Positions 8,528 through 17,801 are shown, numbered from the stretch's first letter. The stretch: 64,000 nucleotides of DNA from Candidatus Methanosuratincola sp. (GCA_014361455.1 JACIVP010000006.1:1-64000); one strand, 5' to 3'. Numbers and translations are program-made. The notes: generated by a model not told the origin, from the sequence alone.

Positions 8528-9959
8528 CATCGTGGACAGTGCGCTTTACATTACAGTCATCGCCGTCTACATGGCTGCGCTCGCACTCGTAGGGTGGCTG
8601 GGCAAGAAAAAGGTTCGCAGTATAAGCGACTGGTACGTCGGCAGTTTCAAGATAGGCGGAATAGTCATGGGTGTTGCATTCTTCGCGACGTACTTCAGCG
8701 CCGTCTTGATGATCGGATTCGCAGGGTCGGCGAGCAAGTGGGGGATGAGCGCAACCGTGATAGGGATGTGGCACGCCGTCTCGGCGGTGATTGCATTCAC
8801 ACTCCTTGCCCCGCGGATTTCCAAGGCATTCAGGAAGCTTAATGCCATGACTTTCTCGGAGTTCCTTTCGCTCAGGTACGGAAGCAAGATTCTTGGTTAC
8901 ACTTCTGCCCTGATCATAGCGGTCTTCATAATACCATATACCGTGTCCGCATTCATCGCGATGGGCTCTGCTCTGTCCACAATAGTCGGTCTCCCGTTCT
9001 GGGTGGGGGTGTTGGTCGCTGGTGCGATCATAGCAGTGTATGTCTTCAGTGGCGGTCTCTTCTCCACCACCCTCGCAGAGTTCATCCAGGGGATTGTTAT
9101 GACCGTGGCTGTCGTAGCCGTGTGGATCTTCTCGTACTACCTTCTGGGTGGATTTGTGCAGGCACATGAGACAATGGCAGCATTAGACATCGGGAGCGTC
9201 ACTTTTCCTGCCTTCGGCACAAACACCTGGAGCGTCATAATTGGTCTCACAGCAGTCATGGGCTTTGGCATGCTCGCCCAGCCCCAAATGGTGCTCAGAT
9301 ATGCGACGATCTCCACCAAGATGGACACAAAGCGCGCTCTCCTCATTGCGACAATCGGATCCCTGCTGTTCCCCCTTGCAGCCTACTCCTACGGAGCCCT
9401 ATCCAGGCCCATCCTTGCCTCCTTCGGCATCGATGTAATGACTTTGAAGGACGATCTGATTGTACCGCTTTTTGTGAAGAGTGCCTTCCCAACATGGCTG
9501 TCCGTCCTTTTCTTGGCAGGGATTATGTGCGCGGTGACCTCTACAATCGATGCACTGATCCACATGACCGCGGGGACGTTCACACGGGATCTGATCAGGC
9601 CCGCCTTGAAGAGCATATCCGACAGGACCCAGCTCCGGATGACAAAGATCATTTCATTGGTCCTCAGCCTGGGATGTTGCCTGATCGCCATTTACCCGCC
9701 AGGCCTAATTTATCAGCTGACCGCCTACACTTGGCAGGTTCTTGCGAGTTCGTTCATGGGGCCACTGATCATGGCCCTATTCTATAAACGGGCGAATAAA
9801 TACGGCGCTCTGGCTGGTATGGTAGTGGGATTTGCCTCTGCGCAGCTCTGGTACTTCTTATTTGCTCCACCTATCACTCCGATCTATCCCTTCTTCCCGG
9901 GAGTTGCATCTTCGCTGATAATTTCGTACCTGGTCAGCAGGTTCTCCAGCCCAAAATGA
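8520..9959 (+). CDS. Sodium/solute symporter (SSS family)
   Basis: 479 residues with about 13 hydrophobic helices spread over the length, as usual for SSS carriers. The family core is seen in SDWYVGSFKIGGIVMGVAFF (34-53), the FATYFSAVLMIGFAG Na+-site region (about 53-67), SGGLFSTTLAEFIQGIVM (about 177-194) and CAVTSTIDALIHMTAG (about 337-352). It imports an organic solute with Na+. Being in one operon with a PaaK-type ligase suggests a carboxylic acid substrate. The gene ends in an AT-rich spacer, convergent with the HARP-like gene. Confidence 0.9.
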   Translation: MSDIVDSALYITVIAVYMAALALVGWLGKKKVRSISDWYVGSFKIGGIVMGVAFFATYFSAVLMIGFAGSASKWGMSATVIGMWHAVSAVIAFTLLAPRISKAFRKLNAMTFSEFLSLRYGSKILGYTSALIIAVFIIPYTVSAFIAMGSALSTIVGLPFWVGVLVAGAIIAVYVFSGGLFSTTLAEFIQGIVMTVAVVAVWIFSYYLLGGFVQAHETMAALDIGSVTFPAFGTNTWSVIIGLTAVMGFGMLAQPQMVLRYATISTKMDTKRALLIATIGSLLFPLAAYSYGALSRPILASFGIDVMTLKDDLIVPLFVKSAFPTWLSVLFLAGIMCAVTSTIDALIHMTAGTFTRDLIRPALKSISDRTQLRMTKIISLVLSLGCCLIAIYPPGLIYQLTAYTWQVLASSFMGPLIMALFYKRANKYGALAGMVVGFASAQLWYFLFAPPITPIYPFFPGVASSLIISYLVSRFSSPK

Positions 9960-10022
9960 GCCCAACCACTTTTTATTGAAAATAAATGCATGAATACATT
10001 AAAAAATAAAATAAAACACATG

Positions 10023-10547
10023 CTATTCGGAATCCGTCTGCCTGAATGTCGGAGGGGGTAGCACCCTGAACTTCACACTCATCTTAGTCCCTTTTACCAG
10101 ATCTTCCACATCTGATGTGAACGCGATCAAGTTGATGTTTATGAGCACAAACCTCCCATCCTTCGAACGCCTAAGCCTTATCTCCCCTTCCTTGATGGGG
10201 GCGCTCCGCTGCATGGGTGCCTGATCTCTCTTCATTCCAGCTCCGGATCCGGACGTGGCTGCATCGAAACGCGAATCATACTCGATATATCCCATCTTGG
10301 CTTCCTGTCGCCTCTCCTGCATCTCAGGCGAGGTGACGGTGGGTTTGGTTGGTGCCGGGCCTTGCTGCACCTTTATCTCGACCCCAAGTTCCTTTGCCTT
10401 TGCCCCCAACTCGTCCAAGATCTCTTCGGGGACCTCCCAAGCCTTCTCTTCCCTGTTCCAGGCACTCCCTGAACCTGAACTCTTGATCCACTGCACGAGC
10501 TCCGGATTGTACCTGAATGAAACCTTGACCATGTTTGACAACTCCAC
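10023..10547 (-). CDS. HARP-like small protein, probable nucleic-acid-binding
   Basis: 174 residues (168 if it starts at the second Met, base 10532). The N-terminal 50 residues, with VSFRYNPELVQWIKSSG, then WNREEKAWEVP and an EEILDEL helix, resemble the HARP/HepA-related domain of SMARCAL1-type proteins. A Pro/Gly/Ser-rich linker (about 60-115) follows, then a beta-rich C-terminus that I do not recognise. It is divergent from the GPN GTPase with a 69-base spacer. The function is unknown and the HARP resemblance is by eye. Confidence 0.6.
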   Translation of the reverse strand: MELSNMVKVSFRYNPELVQWIKSSGSGSAWNREEKAWEVPEEILDELGAKAKELGVEIKVQQGPAPTKPTVTSPEMQERRQEAKMGYIEYDSRFDAATSGSGAGMKRDQAPMQRSAPIKEGEIRLRRSKDGRFVLININLIAFTSDVEDLVKGTKMSVKFRVLPPPTFRQTDSE

Positions 10548-10584
10548 AGATCTTTCTTCTAATGAACTATATATTACATCCCAT

Positions 10585-10595
10585 TCTATAATATA
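10585..10595 (+). promoter_or_regulatory. TATA-like box for the GPN GTPase
   Basis: TCTATAATATA lies about 27 bases before the GTG at 10617. That is the spacing expected for a leaderless transcript. A second AT-rich block (ACTATATATTAC, about 10567-10578) may serve the divergent gene. Confidence 0.55.
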
Positions 10596-10616
10596 CGCGC
10601 AAATATTTACTGGAAG

Positions 10617-11354
10617 GTGTTCAGACTGATAAACCTCTATGTCATCGGCCCGGCAGGCTCTGGTAAGAGCACCTTGGTGAACAGCCTGGGAGGCTGGATG
10701 AAGTCCCGTGGGTATTGTGTTTCAAGGATCAACTTGGACCCGGGGATCGAGTCGATATGCTATCCTGCGGACTTTGACGTCAGGGAGTACGTCACAGTAA
10801 CTGCGCTCATGAGAAAGGAGCAGCTGGGTCCGAACGGCGCCCTCATAAGGGCCGCCGAGATCGTGGAGGAGAAACTTGAGGAGATCTCTGAAAGAATCGA
10901 ATCGAGCGGTGCTGACTTTAGGATATTCGACACGCCGGGGCAGATGGAGATCTTCCTCTTCAGGCGTTTCGGCCCGTCCCTCATTTCAAGGATCGCCGGG
11001 AGATCCGTCTGCATATTCACCATCGACCCTTCATTGGTATCGACTATGCTGGACGTTCCTGTGGTAAAGCTGCTCGCGCTGATAATGGAGCTCCGGCTGG
11101 GGATCCCAACGCTGGAGGTTATAACGAAATCGGATCTTCACAGCGCCCCCCCTCCATGGTCTGCTTTGGAAGGGGCGTACATTGCGCAGGCAGAGGGCCT
11201 ATCTGGCGAGCTGGCTTCGAGCCTGGCTTCTATCGTGGGCGAGCTGGAGAAGAAAAGGAGGCTAATCCCAGTATCTTCAAAAACTGGGGATGGGATGGAA
11301 GACCTATACAAGGCGATAGGGGAGCTATTCTGCTCCTGCGGAGACCTTACTTGA
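10617..11354 (+). CDS. GPN-loop GTPase
   Basis: 245 residues starting at GTG 10617. The P-loop GPAGSGKST is at 11-19, the diagnostic Gly-Pro-Asn insertion is LGPNGA at 70-75, and the switch region reads IFDTPGQMEIF. TKSD near 165 is the base-specificity motif. Archaeal GPN proteins are homodimeric GTPases; the eukaryotic relatives assist RNA polymerase II assembly, while the archaeal role is less clear. It ends four bases before the end of the convergent acyl-CoA synthetase gene. Confidence 0.92.
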   Translation: MFRLINLYVIGPAGSGKSTLVNSLGGWMKSRGYCVSRINLDPGIESICYPADFDVREYVTVTALMRKEQLGPNGALIRAAEIVEEKLEEISERIESSGADFRIFDTPGQMEIFLFRRFGPSLISRIAGRSVCIFTIDPSLVSTMLDVPVVKLLALIMELRLGIPTLEVITKSDLHSAPPPWSALEGAYIAQAEGLSGELASSLASIVGELEKKRRLIPVSSKTGDGMEDLYKAIGELFCSCGDLT

Positions 11355-11357
11355 AGT

Positions 11358-13257
11358 TCAAAAACTGGTGGGGACATCCATCTTCCTTCCGGCGAATGCC
11401 CTGAAGATGTCCGTCCCACTCAGGATCCCAATGATCTGCCCATCGCCGTTCTTGACAGGGAGTCTCCATACGCCCCACTGCCGCATTATCGCTGCTGCCT
11501 TCGCTATGTCCTCCTCTGCGTCTATCGTTACCAGTGGGGTCGACATGATGCTGCTAAGGGAGACGTCCTTTCCAAGACTCCCGATCGAGATTACCTTGTA
11601 GAGAATGTCGCGCAGGGTGACGATCCCGATCGGCGTGTCCCCATCCGTCACAATCAGGCTGCCAACGTTCGCCTCCTTCATGTACTTTCCTGCCTCGAAT
11701 GCTGAGGTCCTCCTGTCTATACTCTTCACTGATTTCTCCATGAGGTCTTTGACCTTGACCTTTGCTAGCATCCTGTTAAGTGCCTTGCCGCTAGCAGTCC
11801 TGGGTATTTCCTCGACAAATTCGAAGACCCTTGGGACCTTGAATGCCGCTAGGTTTCTCCTGCAGTGTCCCTCTATTTCCTCAACAGTGGCATTCTCCCC
11901 GTCCTTGAGCACCACGAATGCCTTTACATTCTCCCCCCTGACAGGATCGGGTATACCCACAACTACGACCTCCTTCACTTTCGGGTGTTGGTGGATGACC
12001 TCCTCGACCTCCCTAGGGAAGACCTTGAAGCCGCTGGCAATGATCATCTCCTTCTTTCTACCAACGATGGTGAGGTAACCTTCCTCGTCCAGCTTCCCAA
12101 GGTCCCCAGTGCGGAACCATCCCCTCGGAGAATGCCTCCTCTGTTTCGACAGGGCGGTTCCAGTAGCCCTTCATCACATTTGGTCCCCTGACCGCAATCT
12201 CCCCGACCTCACCGGGCGGGAGCACCTTTCCATCGTCGTCGAGTATTTCTATCTCGACCCCTGGGATTGCAGGACCGACCGACCCAGGCTTTCTACGCCC
12301 CCTATAGGGGTTCGATGCTATCACCGGGGCAGTCTCGGTCATACCGTAACGCTCAAGAATCTCAACGCCGAACTTCTCCTTGAACTTGTTGAAAGCCTCG
12401 ATCGGCATTGGTGCAGAACCCACGGTCCACAGCCTGACTGATGAGACATCGTATGAGACATTTTTCTCCTCGAGTAGCTTGATGTACATCGTCGGGACTC
12501 CCATGAAGACCGTGCATCTCTCCCGACTGATCTCCTCCAGCACTTTGGCTGCATCGAACCTCTCGTGGAGGACGACCGTATAGCCGCAGTACGCCATGCC
12601 ATGTATGACTATCCCGAGTCCGTGAATGTGGAACATTGGGAGTGCCATCATCACTTTGTCGTCCTGTTTCAGCTCCCAGATCTCTGCGAGGGTTCCGATA
12701 TTCGACAGAAAGTTCCTGTATGTGAGCATCGCTCCTTTGGATAGCCCGGTCGTTCCGGACGTGTAGCAGATCACCGCCAGTTCTTCCTCGCTGTTCATGC
12801 TGGGGAATGGGGTGTCGTCAAAGTCATTTATGATCTTATGAAAAGGCACAAAGCCATCCGGGACGCTCTCAGATGTGACTATGACCTCTTTGACTGTCTT
12901 CAGTTCATTCAGAACTTCCTGAACGAATTGCAGGTTGGCTCCAGAGGTCACGATTGCCGAGGCCATGGAGTCGTTTATCATATGCTTCAGCTCGCGCCTC
13001 CTGTACATGACATTAAGCGGTACCGTCACTGCGCCGCACTTGAGTATCCCGAAGTGTGCTATTGCGAACTCCGGGGAGTTCTGCATGAATATACAGACGC
13101 GATCCCCTTTCTTGATGCCCATTGAGGAAAGTGCCTTTGCGAACTTGGTTGAGAGGGAGTCGAGCTCCCCGAAAGTGTAGTCCCTTCCGTTCCATTTCAG
13201 CGCAACCTTAGTGGGGATCCTCTTCGCACTCAAGGATAACCTCGAATCCACGCTCAC
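11358..13257 (-). pseudogene. Acyl-CoA synthetase fused to two CBS domains, broken by a single-base frameshift
   Basis: An AMP-forming acyl-CoA synthetase is read from 13257: ATP loop YTSGTTGLSKGAML (about 170-183), FHIHGLG and ERYGMTETAP. The frame is lost at a CCCC run (12121-12124 on the plus strand). Removing one base restores GWFRTGDLGKL and joins the second frame, which carries GRKKEMI, ASGFKVFPREVEEV and the catalytic-lysine region PRTASGKALNRM. The reading then continues without a stop into about 130 residues with two CBS motifs (VKDLMEKSVKSIDRRTSAFE and SSIMSTPLVTIDAEED). Everything else is well conserved, so a sequencing or assembly error is as likely as a real mutation. CBS domains sense adenine nucleotides, which suggests energy-state control. 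Confidence 0.82.
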
Positions 13258-13379
13258 CCTATTTCACCTTCATAACAAATCCACTAATTTTTATATTGTC
13301 TTATCCTGGCTTGCGGGCAGTTCCATACTGAACGAAAATTATAATTATTAAATATAGATAATATCCTAAATGGATACAA

Positions 13380-14291
13380 ATGTCTCTTTCTGCACCACAA
13401 AAGGAAATCGTAGTGGCACTTCTCGAGCTCTATGACAAGAAGCGGTCCCTCGTGAAGAGCAAGGAGATCGCGGCAAGGACAGGCAGGGACGAAGGCACCG
13501 TCAGGAACATCATGCCAGTCCTCAGGGCCATAGGGATGGTCGAGGCAATTCCTGGGCCCAAAGGTGGTTACCTTCCCACGAACAAGGCATACGAGAGTTT
13601 CAATGTCCCCAAAGGGCCCAGGTCGCTCTCGGTCCCGATCTACACAAAGAGGGGGGAAAAAACTGAGGTCACGGTGACCGACATCCTCTTCAAGAGCGTC
13701 TTCAGCCCTGACTTCTGCCAGGCAATACTGAAGGTGATCGGGAACCTCTCAAGGTTCAACATAGGCGAGGAGATCGTGATCGGGCCGACGCCCTCAGGAA
13801 GGATGGTCATAGAGGGAAAAATTGCAGGAAGGGATGACCTCCATGGCGAGATACTTCTTGACGTGATCACACTGATCAGCATACCACGCGTCACGGTCAG
13901 CGAGGTGATGTCGAAGAGGATTGTGTCTGTCCCATCGAGCGCCCCGCTCAGGACAGCCGCAGAGATCCTCTACAGGGAGATGATAAGGGCTGCCCCCATA
14001 GTTGAGAACGGAAGGCTGGTTGGGATGATCACCAGCTCCGACGTCTCGAGGTGTGTCACCGAGGAAAAGCTCCACTTGACGGTCCGCGAGGCGGCAACTA
14101 GGAAGCCTGTGCTGATAGGCGTCGACGAGGACATGCTCCAAGCAATGGAGAAGATGCAGCGATCCAGCATTGGGAGGCTCGTTGTCGTCGACGCAGAGGA
14201 GAGGCCGGTCGGGATAATCACCAGGACCGACATCCTGCTCAGGATACTGAAGCCCTTCGAAATGATAGAGTCCAGGAAATCCAGGGACTGA
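13380..14291 (+). CDS. HTH regulator with C-terminal CBS domain pair
   Basis: 303 residues. The N-terminal winged helix (about 5-68) includes KEIAARTGRDEGTVRNIMPV and the wing PGPKGGYLPTNKA. A middle domain of about 100 residues precedes two CBS repeats, one from VSEVMSKRIVSVPSSAPLR (about 172) and one from VREAATRKPVLIGVDEDM (about 236). These proteins couple a nucleotide-type signal to DNA binding. It is divergent from the synthetase-CBS gene across a 122-base AT-rich spacer, which makes mutual regulation likely; this is inference. TAAATATAGATAATATCC about 15-30 bases upstream is its likely TATA region. Confidence 0.85.
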   Translation: MSLSAPQKEIVVALLELYDKKRSLVKSKEIAARTGRDEGTVRNIMPVLRAIGMVEAIPGPKGGYLPTNKAYESFNVPKGPRSLSVPIYTKRGEKTEVTVTDILFKSVFSPDFCQAILKVIGNLSRFNIGEEIVIGPTPSGRMVIEGKIAGRDDLHGEILLDVITLISIPRVTVSEVMSKRIVSVPSSAPLRTAAEILYREMIRAAPIVENGRLVGMITSSDVSRCVTEEKLHLTVREAATRKPVLIGVDEDMLQAMEKMQRSSIGRLVVVDAEERPVGIITRTDILLRILKPFEMIESRKSRD

Positions 14292-14398
14292 GCCCTCCAA
14301 TCCAGTCCAGTCCAATAAAATCCATTTTCTCTTTTAAAGATGTGATACCACGCCGTAGTTAGTCTCTGACCCTACAACTGGCAAGATACTAAAGTTAG

Positions 14399-14725
14399 GA
14401 AAGCTGGCTTGCTTATCACACCCGCAAGAAGTACAAGAGCATACGTAGAACCCTTCAGAAGAAGGGTAAGTATCGCAAGCTCAAGCAGATCAAGCGTCGA
14501 GATAGCCGTATAATCAGGGACATGAACCACAAGATATCAATGAAGATGGTCGAGTATGCTAAGGAAACCGGCAGAGGCATCAAGCTTGGATCTAACAAGG
14601 ATCTGAAATAGTAAGAGGCAAACAAGATCATTCCGCTATGCCAAGAACAGTTGGTCTCTCCATCAGCTTCAGAATATGATGGAGTACAATGCCAAGAGGT
14701 GCTCCGGCATGAATGAATTCTGCCA
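14399..14725 (+). pseudogene. tnpB fragment (IS200/IS605-type OrfB)
   Basis: A central TnpB fragment is legible: YKSIRRTLQKKGKYRKLKQI, SRIIRDMNHKISMKMVEYAK, GRGIKLGSNKDL, then after an in-frame stop and frame change FRYAKNSWSLHQLQNMMEYN followed by AKRCSG. This matches the conserved TnpB block from the NHKIS helix to the first zinc-finger region. The N-terminal third, the RuvC start and the C-terminus are missing. It is a second tnpB relic, of a different subtype from the one at 4643-5425. The flanking spacer 14292-14398 holds nothing else that I recognise. Confidence 0.8.
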
Positions 14726-14771
14726 ACAACAGAACCAACAGCTCGAGCATGGAGCATGTCAGCAGGCCGGT

Positions 14772-16010
14772 CTAGAGGAGCGGGGTCTGCTCTGGCCTGA
14801 TTATCTCCGAGACTGCCTGCAGATCCGGTGGTATCTCGATCGGCTTGCCGCAGACGCTGATGACTTCCTCGGGATCCTTGAGCAGGTGCCCCGTGCAGAC
14901 GCACACTACCTCTGCATCCTTGGGTATCGATCCGGACGAAACTGCCTTCCTGACGCCTGCAACGGAGGCGGCGCTCGCGGGCTCGACCCCAATCCCCTCT
15001 AGGCAAGCTATCATCTTTTGGGTCTCGACGATCTCCTCGTCCGAGATCGCGTCATAGAGCCCATTCGAGCTCCTGATGGCATTCACTGCCTTCGGCCAGT
15101 TCACTGGGTTCCCTATCCTTATAGCGGTGGCGACCGTTTCTGGCGACTTCATAGGGCTGAGCCTATCGAGGTTCTTCCTGAGCATTTCCACAACTGGGGC
15201 TGCACCTGCTGCTTGGACTCCAAACATCCTCGGTTTTCCTCTGGTCAGCCCCGCGTCCTCTAGCTCCACGAATCCCTTCCATATTGCCGATATGTTCCCA
15301 CAGTTCCCCATGGGGACCGCGACAAACTCGGGGACGTACCCAAGCTGATCGACGAGCTCAAATGCAAGGGTCTTCTGCCCCTCCAGTCTCCAAGGGTTTA
15401 TGCTATTGAGCAGGTATATTCCCATGTTCCTCGAGATATCCATGACTAGCTTGAGTGCTTGGTCGAAGTTCCCCTTAACCGAGATCACCTTGGCGCCATG
15501 CATGAGCGCCTGTGCCAGCTTTCCCATCGCCACCTTACCAGAAGGGAGTATCACATAGCAGGTCAGCGCGGATCTCGCGGCATATGCGGCTAGCGATGCG
15601 GAAGTGTTGCCCGTGGATGCGCACGCTACCGCTTTCGATCCGAGGCTCTTCGCCTTGGTGACGCCCACAGTCATCCCCCTGTCCTTGAAACTGCCTGTGG
15701 GGTTTCTCCCTTCGTACTTTATGAAGAGGCTCCTGACGCCTACCCACTTGGCAAGCCTCTCGCACCTGTAGAGGGGGGTTCCACCCTCGTCCAGCGAGAC
15801 TATCTCTGCACCCTCCTCTATCGGGATGAACTCCCTGTAGCGCCATACACCGAATGCCCTCCTCGAAAAATCATCAAATCCAGCCTCCGGGGGATTCATG
15901 CGTACCTCGAGCAGCCCCCCGCATTTCTTGCAGCTGTATATTATTTCCTCAGGGCCATACTCCGTGTTACAACTTATGCACCTGAGCGTGATCTCAGACA
16001 ACCTTCGCAC
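14772..16010 (-). CDS. thrC: Threonine synthase
   Basis: 412 residues. An N-terminal zinc ribbon (Cys11, Cys14, Cys27, Cys30) precedes a fold-type II PLP enzyme. The PLP lysine is Lys109 in NPTGSFKDRGM, and the phosphate-binding loop is VPMGNCGNISA. It converts O-phosphohomoserine to threonine. It follows thrB on the same strand and overlaps it by 17 bases, so the two last steps of threonine synthesis form one unit. The C-terminus (about 395-412) is a short hydrophilic tail. Confidence 0.95.
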   Translation of the reverse strand: MRRLSEITLRCISCNTEYGPEEIIYSCKKCGGLLEVRMNPPEAGFDDFSRRAFGVWRYREFIPIEEGAEIVSLDEGGTPLYRCERLAKWVGVRSLFIKYEGRNPTGSFKDRGMTVGVTKAKSLGSKAVACASTGNTSASLAAYAARSALTCYVILPSGKVAMGKLAQALMHGAKVISVKGNFDQALKLVMDISRNMGIYLLNSINPWRLEGQKTLAFELVDQLGYVPEFVAVPMGNCGNISAIWKGFVELEDAGLTRGKPRMFGVQAAGAAPVVEMLRKNLDRLSPMKSPETVATAIRIGNPVNWPKAVNAIRSSNGLYDAISDEEIVETQKMIACLEGIGVEPASAASVAGVRKAVSSGSIPKDAEVVCVCTGHLLKDPEEVISVCGKPIEIPPDLQAVSEIIRPEQTPLL

Positions 16011-16932
16011 CCTCTTCGCTTATCCTATGGACCGAGAACTTTGATCTGACGCTTGCCGCGGTGAACCGGTCTACCATTCTTTCCCCCACCTGCATACCCC
16101 TTCCTTGGGGAACGAGTGCGAATACCGATGGTCCTGCGCCACTTATGCTACATCCATATGCACCCTCCTTTAATGCACCCTCCTTCACTTCAGAAAAGCC
16201 TGGTATGAGCTTCGCCCTTGCAGGTTCGACTATCCGATCGCCTGAGATCCCTTCGCCTGCCATTCTAGGATCCCCTTCCATAATCCCCATCAAAAGGAGA
16301 GCGAACGCGCTCATCTGCGAGACGACCGTCCCAAGCATTACTGAGTTTGGAAGGACCTCCCTGGCAAGCCTCGTCTTCTCCTGTGCGAGCTCCAGCTCTG
16401 GCGTGACCTCCACCACCTCTACCCTTGCCAGAGGGCGAAGCTTCATCACCTTGAGGGGATCGTAGCGAAGGATTACTGTGATCCCCCCAAGAAGGGACGG
16501 CGCCACATTGTCCGCATGCGCAGATCCGCAGGCTGCCCTCTCTCCTTCCATTGCGCATTCGAGGACTTCTATCTCCTTGAGAGGGCTGTCAAGAAGGACA
16601 TTTGCGGCGAACGCGCCAGCTGCCGAGGAGGCACCTGAGCTGCCCATCCCCATCCTGGGTGGCACCCCCTTCTTGAGCTGCATCTTGAGGCCATAACCAG
16701 TCACTCCGGCGCGCCTCAGGACTGCCCTCGCTGCCACAAAGGAGGCGTTCTTGTCTGGGTCTGTTGATATTGTGTCTCCGCCTATTCCCTCAACCCCGAT
16801 CTCGTCCTTGCCAGACTTGATCAGGCTGGCACGGAGAAAGTCCTTTGGGTTGTCCAAAGCCATGCCCATCAGATCGTAGCCAGGCCCAAGATTGGCTATG
16901 GTGGCAGGAGCCGACACCTCGACAGTCCTCAA
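15994..16932 (-). CDS. thrB: Homoserine kinase (GHMP family)
   Basis: 312 residues. It starts with SAPATIANLGPGYDLMGMAL (7-26), and the GHMP ATP loop PPRMGMGSSGASSAAG is at 91-106. The C-terminal GCSISGAGPSVFAL (about 256-269) is the third GHMP motif. It phosphorylates L-homoserine for ThrC, encoded immediately downstream with a 17-base overlap. The upstream spacer is AT-rich. Confidence 0.95.
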   Translation of the reverse strand: MRTVEVSAPATIANLGPGYDLMGMALDNPKDFLRASLIKSGKDEIGVEGIGGDTISTDPDKNASFVAARAVLRRAGVTGYGLKMQLKKGVPPRMGMGSSGASSAAGAFAANVLLDSPLKEIEVLECAMEGERAACGSAHADNVAPSLLGGITVILRYDPLKVMKLRPLARVEVVEVTPELELAQEKTRLAREVLPNSVMLGTVVSQMSAFALLLMGIMEGDPRMAGEGISGDRIVEPARAKLIPGFSEVKEGALKEGAYGCSISGAGPSVFALVPQGRGMQVGERMVDRFTAASVRSKFSVHRISEEGAKVV

Positions 16933-17106
16933 ACCCAGGAAACCCCCCTTCCAGATTAGATTTTTCTGGTAATTAAGGATTAGCCATTCTGTCCTACGGC
17001 AAATCGATCATTTTTTGGCAGCATTAGGATCGTAGCATAAGAATTCCTTAAATTATTTTTATTGTTCACGAAAAAAATATTAGAACTCGTTTTGTATCAA
17101 CATCAG

Positions 17107-17445
17107 GTGAAAATTTTGCCAGAGGTAAAAGTCGCAAAAGTTTCGGAAATCCCGCCAGGAACGAAAAAGAGCATCAAGGCGTCCAAGACCAGGGTGCTAG
17201 TGTCAAATGTCGATGGGAAATTTTATGCGACGCAGTCGGTCTGCAGCCACCTGAACAACCCGCTCTTCACTGGGCGGCTACAAGGAAATACGATCTGGTG
17301 TGACATGCACTGGGCAGCGTTCAATGTTGCAAATGGTGAGGTAGTAAAGCTCCCTGAAGGATACTCCTTGGATAAGATACCCCCGCTTAAGACCTACCAG
17401 ATACGTGTAGAGGGCGAGGACATAATTGTGGAAGTCCCTGAGTGA
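17107..17445 (+). CDS. Rieske-type [2Fe-2S] ferredoxin
   Basis: 112 residues from GTG 17107; TTG codons further upstream are in frame but give a hydrophobic extension not usual for the family. The cluster ligands are C-x-H in VCSHLNNPL and C-x2-H in WCDMHWAAFN, 17 residues apart, with the Rieske fold around them. Soluble Rieske ferredoxins of this size carry electrons for oxygenases or other reductases; no partner is encoded next to it. The downstream TTTTTCCTTTTTTTTTACC (17448-17466) is a probable termination tract. Confidence 0.88.
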   Translation: MKILPEVKVAKVSEIPPGTKKSIKASKTRVLVSNVDGKFYATQSVCSHLNNPLFTGRLQGNTIWCDMHWAAFNVANGEVVKLPEGYSLDKIPPLKTYQIRVEGEDIIVEVPE

Positions 17446-17447
17446 AA

Positions 17448-17466
17448 TTTTTCCTTTTTTTTACCT
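17448..17466 (+). terminator. Oligo-T tract after the Rieske gene
   Basis: Two T-runs of five and nine bases follow the stop codon directly. Archaeal RNA polymerase stops at such tracts without needing a hairpin. Confidence 0.5.
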
Positions 17467-17801
17467 AAAGCGGCAACTAAGCAAGCAGCTTGCCCTTCCA
17501 CAACTATTCAGGACATCAAGCGTCGCCTGCCAGGTAGCTGCAAGAAAGCATGAAGGCCTTGCTTTTTGCTAAGAAATCAAGGGGCACTCCGCTTTCTAAA
17601 GCTGGCTTCCACTGTTTGACTGCTTGCAAGGTGGCACTGTAATGCACAGGCAGGATGCAATCCCCTGTCAAGCTGATGATCCACAGTTGCATTTTCCTAT
17701 GCAACCATAATCATATCTGCTTAATCATATCAGCTCTCATCCCCCAGCTTGCGCAGGGGAATTCCTGCCGACAGAGTTAAATCCCAGCCTTCTTCGTTTT
17801 A
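17467..17801 (-). repeat. IS605-like left end and eroded element (minus strand), with a double hairpin shared with 56.8 kb
   Basis: Read on the minus strand from 17781: TTTAAC, then TCTGTCGGCAGGAATT and the hairpin CCCCTGCGCAAGCTGGGG, ATGAGAGCTGATATG, then a second hairpin GTTGCAT...ATGCAAC (17686-17705). The TTTAAC-N4-CGGCAG-hairpin start matches the ends at 4580 and 31783. The CTGC-AAGCTGGGGGATGAG, GCTGATATG and second-hairpin parts recur at 56774-56838. The rest to 17467 shows no transposase frame that I can identify; a 62-codon open frame on the minus strand is unrecognised. Confidence 0.6.
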
